Source of the DNA: Dromiciops gliroides
Taxonomy: Eukaryota; Chordata; Mammalia; Microbiotheria; Microbiotheriidae
Reading direction: 5' to 3'
Assembly: GCF_019393635.1 (NCBI RefSeq)
Contig: NC_057863.1
Coordinates: 643,967,306 to 644,031,305, forward strand
Length of the DNA: 64,000 nucleotides
Both the position numbers and the translations under genes were made by a program. The notes beneath the pieces are model-generated. The model searched no databases, had not been told where the DNA came from, and saw nothing but the letters and a program-made list of their open reading frames with translations. This document shows, one piece after another, positions 60,874-64,000 of the stretch (the stretch's first letter is position 1; each line of letters starts with the position of its first letter).

Positions 60874-61036
60874 GGGGGGCAGCTAGGTGATGTAGTGGTT
60901 AAAACACTGGCCCTGGATTCAGGAGGATCTGAGTTCAAATCCAGCCTCAGACACTTGACACTAGCTGTGGAACCCTGGGCAAGTCACTTACCCTCATTGC
61001 CCACAAAAACCCAACAACCACCACAAAAACCCCAAA
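60874..61036 (+). repeat. WSINE1-like CORE-SINE
   Basis: GGGGGGCAGCTAGGTGATG to CCCTCATTGCCCACAAAAA; CAAAGACAAAA recurs on both sides. Confidence 0.88.
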
Positions 61037-61424
61037 ACAAAGACAAAACAAGAAATAATCCCAGGCCTCAGTGAACTTGCAGAGACACCTTTGATCTAGT
61101 AAGTACAAAAATGTAATAAGTACAAAGAGTAATTAGGAGAAGGCACTAAAAACCAGGAACTCAGAGAAGACTTCTTGGAAGAGGCGGCATGTGGGCTGAG
61201 TCTTGAAGAGAGCTAAGAATTCCAAGAGGTCATGGAGGAAGAGTGTACAGAAACATGGACGTAAAAGAAGGAATATCATCTATAGTAACAAGCCAGTTTG
61301 GCTGGAATCAAAAATACACAGTGTGCGATAGGGAGAGTAATGAGAAATCAACTGGGAAATAGGTTGGAGCCAGAAGCAAAGGATTGACAATATCAGATGG
61401 AGGAAATAGGGAACCACGGACGAT

Positions 61425-61457
<33 letters not shown>

Positions 61458-61507
61458 TTCTTTCTTTTCTTTCTTTTCTTTCTTTCTTTCTTTTTCTTTC
61501 TTTCTTC

Positions 61508-61544
<37 letters not shown>

Positions 61545-61712
61545 TCCTTCCTTCCTTCCTTCTTGCTTTCTTTTTGGTGAGGCAATTGTGGTCAAGCGAC
61601 TTGCCAGGGTCACACAGCCAGCAAGTGTCAAGTGTCTGAGGTTGAATTCGAACTCAGGCCCCCCTGACTCCAGGGCCGGTGCTCTATCCTACTGCGCCAC
61701 CTAGCTGTCCCA
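61425..61712 (-). repeat. WSINE1-like CORE-SINE with expanded TTTC tail
   Basis: A (TTTC)n tract to about 61570 is the grown tail of a reverse SINE copy ending CACCTAGCTGTCCC; GACGATTCTT flanks both ends. Confidence 0.9.
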
Positions 61713-61828
61713 CCACTGACGATTCTTGACCAGGAGAGTAACAAAGTTGGGATAGTGTTAGCTACTATCAGTTTGGAGGTCATATGCAGGATAGATTGGA
61801 AAGGGGGAGGGGCTGGAGGCAGGGAACT

Positions 61829-61976
61829 TACTTTTTTTTTTGTGGGGCAATGAGGGGTTAAGTGACTTGCCCAGGGTCATATAGCTAGTAAGTGTCAAGT
61901 GTCTGAGGCTGGATTTGAACTCAGGTCCTCCTAAATCCAGGGCTGGTGCTCTATCCACTGAGCCACCTAGCTGCCC
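61829..61976 (-). repeat. WSINE1-like CORE-SINE
   Basis: T-run, GGGGCAATGAGGGGTTAAG to CACCTAGCTGCCC. Confidence 0.9.
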
Positions 61977-62140
61977 TTTTGGGGTTTTTTTTTTGTTGTT
62001 GTTTTTTTGTTTTTAGGGTGACTTACTTTTGCAATGGTCCAGATGAGAGATAACAAGAGCCTGAACCAGGAGGAAGAACGGAGTATGGCTCCAACACTGA
62101 GAAACTGGGTGAGAGCAAGGAGTAGTGGATGTCCTGGACA

Positions 62141-62141
<1 letters not shown>

Positions 62142-62180
<39 letters not shown>
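62142..62180. repeat. (GT)n microsatellite
   Basis: About 18 GT units. Confidence 0.95.
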
Positions 62181-62615
62181 ATTACATGTGCAATGTCACC
62201 ACTGGGTGCCTACCAGACAAGCAGGTGAAGATGTGGGAGACGCACTCAGGAGAAAGATAAGGAGGGGATCGAGAGAGTTTTGTTATTGTTAGTTGGCTGT
62301 TCTTCCGTTCTCAAAGAGGAATAAATGACATCACTATGTCGAGTCAAGGTACAGTGTGTCCAACTCTGGCTGATCACACCAATTTGAGCTCTAGCACAGG
62401 TTGGGTACAAATATCTGGATGAACATTTGGATTAGAGATGACTTGAAATTTGTGCATCTCACATTTCCTTTGAGCTACAGCAATTCTGCTTTGGTGATAG
62501 AGCACAGTGCCTTCTCTGATGTGGGCACTCCATGCTGGGTGGTCCCATGCTAATGTCTTCCATGGCTCCCAATTGATCCCAAAGCTTTTCAGAGAGACCT
62601 TGAGAGGGTCTTTTT

Positions 62616-62800
62616 GTACCAAATTTGTTTTATTCTTTACACTTCCTCATTCATCTTTTTTTTTTTTTGGATGAGGCAATTGGGGTTAAGTGACTTGTCC
62701 AGGGTCACACAGCTAGTGTCAAGTGTCTGAGGATGGATTTGAACTCAGGTCCTCCTGACTCCAAGGCCAGTGCTCTATCCACTGTGCCACCTAGCTGCCC
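62616..62800 (-). repeat. WSINE1-like CORE-SINE inserted in the LINE
   Basis: GAGGCAATTGGGGTTAAGTG to CACCTAGCTGCCCC. AGAGGGTCTTTTT occurs on both sides (about 62603 and 62803), as a target duplication of LINE sequence. Confidence 0.85.
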
Positions 62801-62913
62801 CTAGAGGGTCTTTTTATTACTTCTTCTGACCTCCATGCCAGCTTGCCTTGTGTGAGTTCTCTGTAAAATGGTCTTTTAGGTGAACATACTTTTGGCATTT
62901 GAAAACATGGTCT

Positions 62914-63130
62914 GTAGCTGTGTGACCTTGGGCAAGTCACTTAACCCTCATTGCCCTGCAAAAAGAGAAAGAAAGAAAAGAAAGAAAGAAAGAAAAGAAA
63001 GAAAGAAAGAAAGGAGAAGGAAGGAAGGAAGGAAGGAAGGAAGGAAGGAAGGAAGGAAGAAGGAAGGAAGGAAGGAAGGAAGGAAGGAAGGAAGGAAGGA
63101 AGGAAGGAAGAAAAAAGAAAGAAAGAAAGA
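62914..63130 (+). repeat. 5'-truncated SINE with GAAA/GGAA tail inserted in the LINE
   Basis: Only AGCTGTGTGACCTTGGGC to CATTGCCCTGC of the SINE remains, followed by (GAAA)n and (GGAA)n to about 63130. ACATGGTC flanks both sides. Confidence 0.85.
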
Positions 63131-64000
63131 CATGGTCCGCCCATTAGAGAGTTGTGATCTCTGCAGTAGAGTTTGAATGTTTTGCAATTTAGCTTGAAAA
63201 AAGGACGTCAGTGTCTGGCACAGTGTCTTTCCAGGTGATCTTCAGAATCTTCCTAAGACAATCCTAATGCAAGTGATTCAGTTTCTTGGCATGGCCATGG
63301 TGGACTGCCCCAGGTTTCACATAGTACAACCGTTCTGTAGACCTTTAGTTTGGTAGGCAGCCTAATACCTTTTTTCTTCCACACTTTCCTTTGGAGCCTC
63401 CCAAACACTGAGCTAGCTCTGGCAAAGCATGTATCCAACCTCATCAGCTATGTGGACATCCCTGGAAAAATACTGTCAAGGTAAGTGAACTTATCCACAG
63501 CATTCAAAATTTGTTCATTTACTGTAATTGATGCTTCCACGTATGGATGGTGTGGTGCTGGCTGGTGGAAGCACCTGTGGTTTCTTGTGTTAATTGTGAG
63601 GACAAAATTAGTACAAGTAGCAGACAATCATTCCATACTTGGTGGCATCTCAGCCTCAGAGGCTGCATTAAGTGCATGATCATCTGCAAACAAAAACTCA
63701 TGCACCAACTCTCCCTTTACTTTTGTCTTGGCTTGTAGCCTTTTCATTCTTAAATCATTTACCATCAGTGCCATAGCTGACCTTGATGCTGTGTTCATCC
63801 TCACTGAAGGCATTTGATAACATTGCTGAAACACGCTAAAAAAGCAAGGGAGCAAGCACGCAGCCCTGCTTGGCAACTGGAAAAATGGAAGAGTATCGTT
63901 CATTTTCCAGAACCTGGGTAAGCTTGCCATCATGAAATTAATGGAACCTGGCCTCCATTACTCTCACATCCCATCTTCTCCATACAATGACATAGGCTAT

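Larger units (their letters stand above)
62290..64000 (-). mobile_element. RTE-type LINE fragment (reverse transcriptase 3' part), interrupted by two SINEs
   Basis: Minus-strand protein pieces are recognisable: ELVHEFLFADDHALNAASEA with the RT palm FADD motif (about 63680-63760), SSVFGRLQRKVWKKKGIRLP (about 63350-63420), and KDPLKVSLKSFGINWEPW (about 62560-62620) near the C-terminus. These resemble RTE/BovB-like LINE polymerases. The element continues beyond 64000. Frames are broken in several places and SINE insertions split it at about 62616-62800 and 62914-63130, so it is inactive. Confidence 0.72.

Overview
This is a 64 kb piece of a marsupial chromosome. It carries about 25 copies of a CORE-SINE of the WSINE1 type (consensus start GGGGCAGCTAGGTGG, end CTTAACCCCAATTGCC), many with clear target-site duplications. 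That SINE is typical of Australian marsupials. There are also MIR/THER1-like SINEs, an L1 ORF2 remnant and an RTE-type LINE. The gene order SPTBN4 - SHKBP1 - LTBP4, all on the plus strand, matches human 19q13.2.

Layout. (1) 1-16170: the 3' part of SPTBN4 (beta-IV spectrin), with 14 coding exons for the last spectrin repeats, the beta-IV specific ERQES region, the PH domain, the stop at 14954-14956 and a 3'UTR. One intron holds a 20-bp minisatellite of about 33 units. (2) 16700-23690: complete SHKBP1, 18 coding exons, with a CCAAT-box CpG promoter and an apparent GC-AG first intron. (3) 23690-30550: intergenic DNA made mostly of repeats. (4) 30600-33920: a small, easily missed gene for a predicted 48-residue membrane microprotein closely resembling the TUNAR (BNLN) peptide. 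It has its own GC-rich promoter with an RFX-type X-box and its own poly(A) signal. (5) 34000-59710: LTBP4, with two alternative 5' ends (about 34441 and 39902) joining common exons from 42566 to the stop at 59291-59293. (6) 59710-64000: repeats, including a minus-strand LINE interrupted by two SINE insertions.

Quality signal. SPTBN4 exons (about 3.1 kb) read without a break and SHKBP1 has one suspected frame jump. About 25 of the roughly 33 LTBP4 exons contain single-base gains or losses, although residues on both sides of each break, and nearly all splice sites, are well conserved. Locally poor consensus sequence is the likelier cause; recent inactivation of LTBP4 cannot be excluded from this window alone.

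The three large genes act separately: an axonal membrane skeleton protein, a regulator of EGF-receptor trafficking and an extracellular TGF-beta/elastic-fibre protein. The best candidate for something little described is the TUNAR-like microprotein gene. Exon coordinates come from reading splice sites and from recalled human orthologues; no alignment was run.
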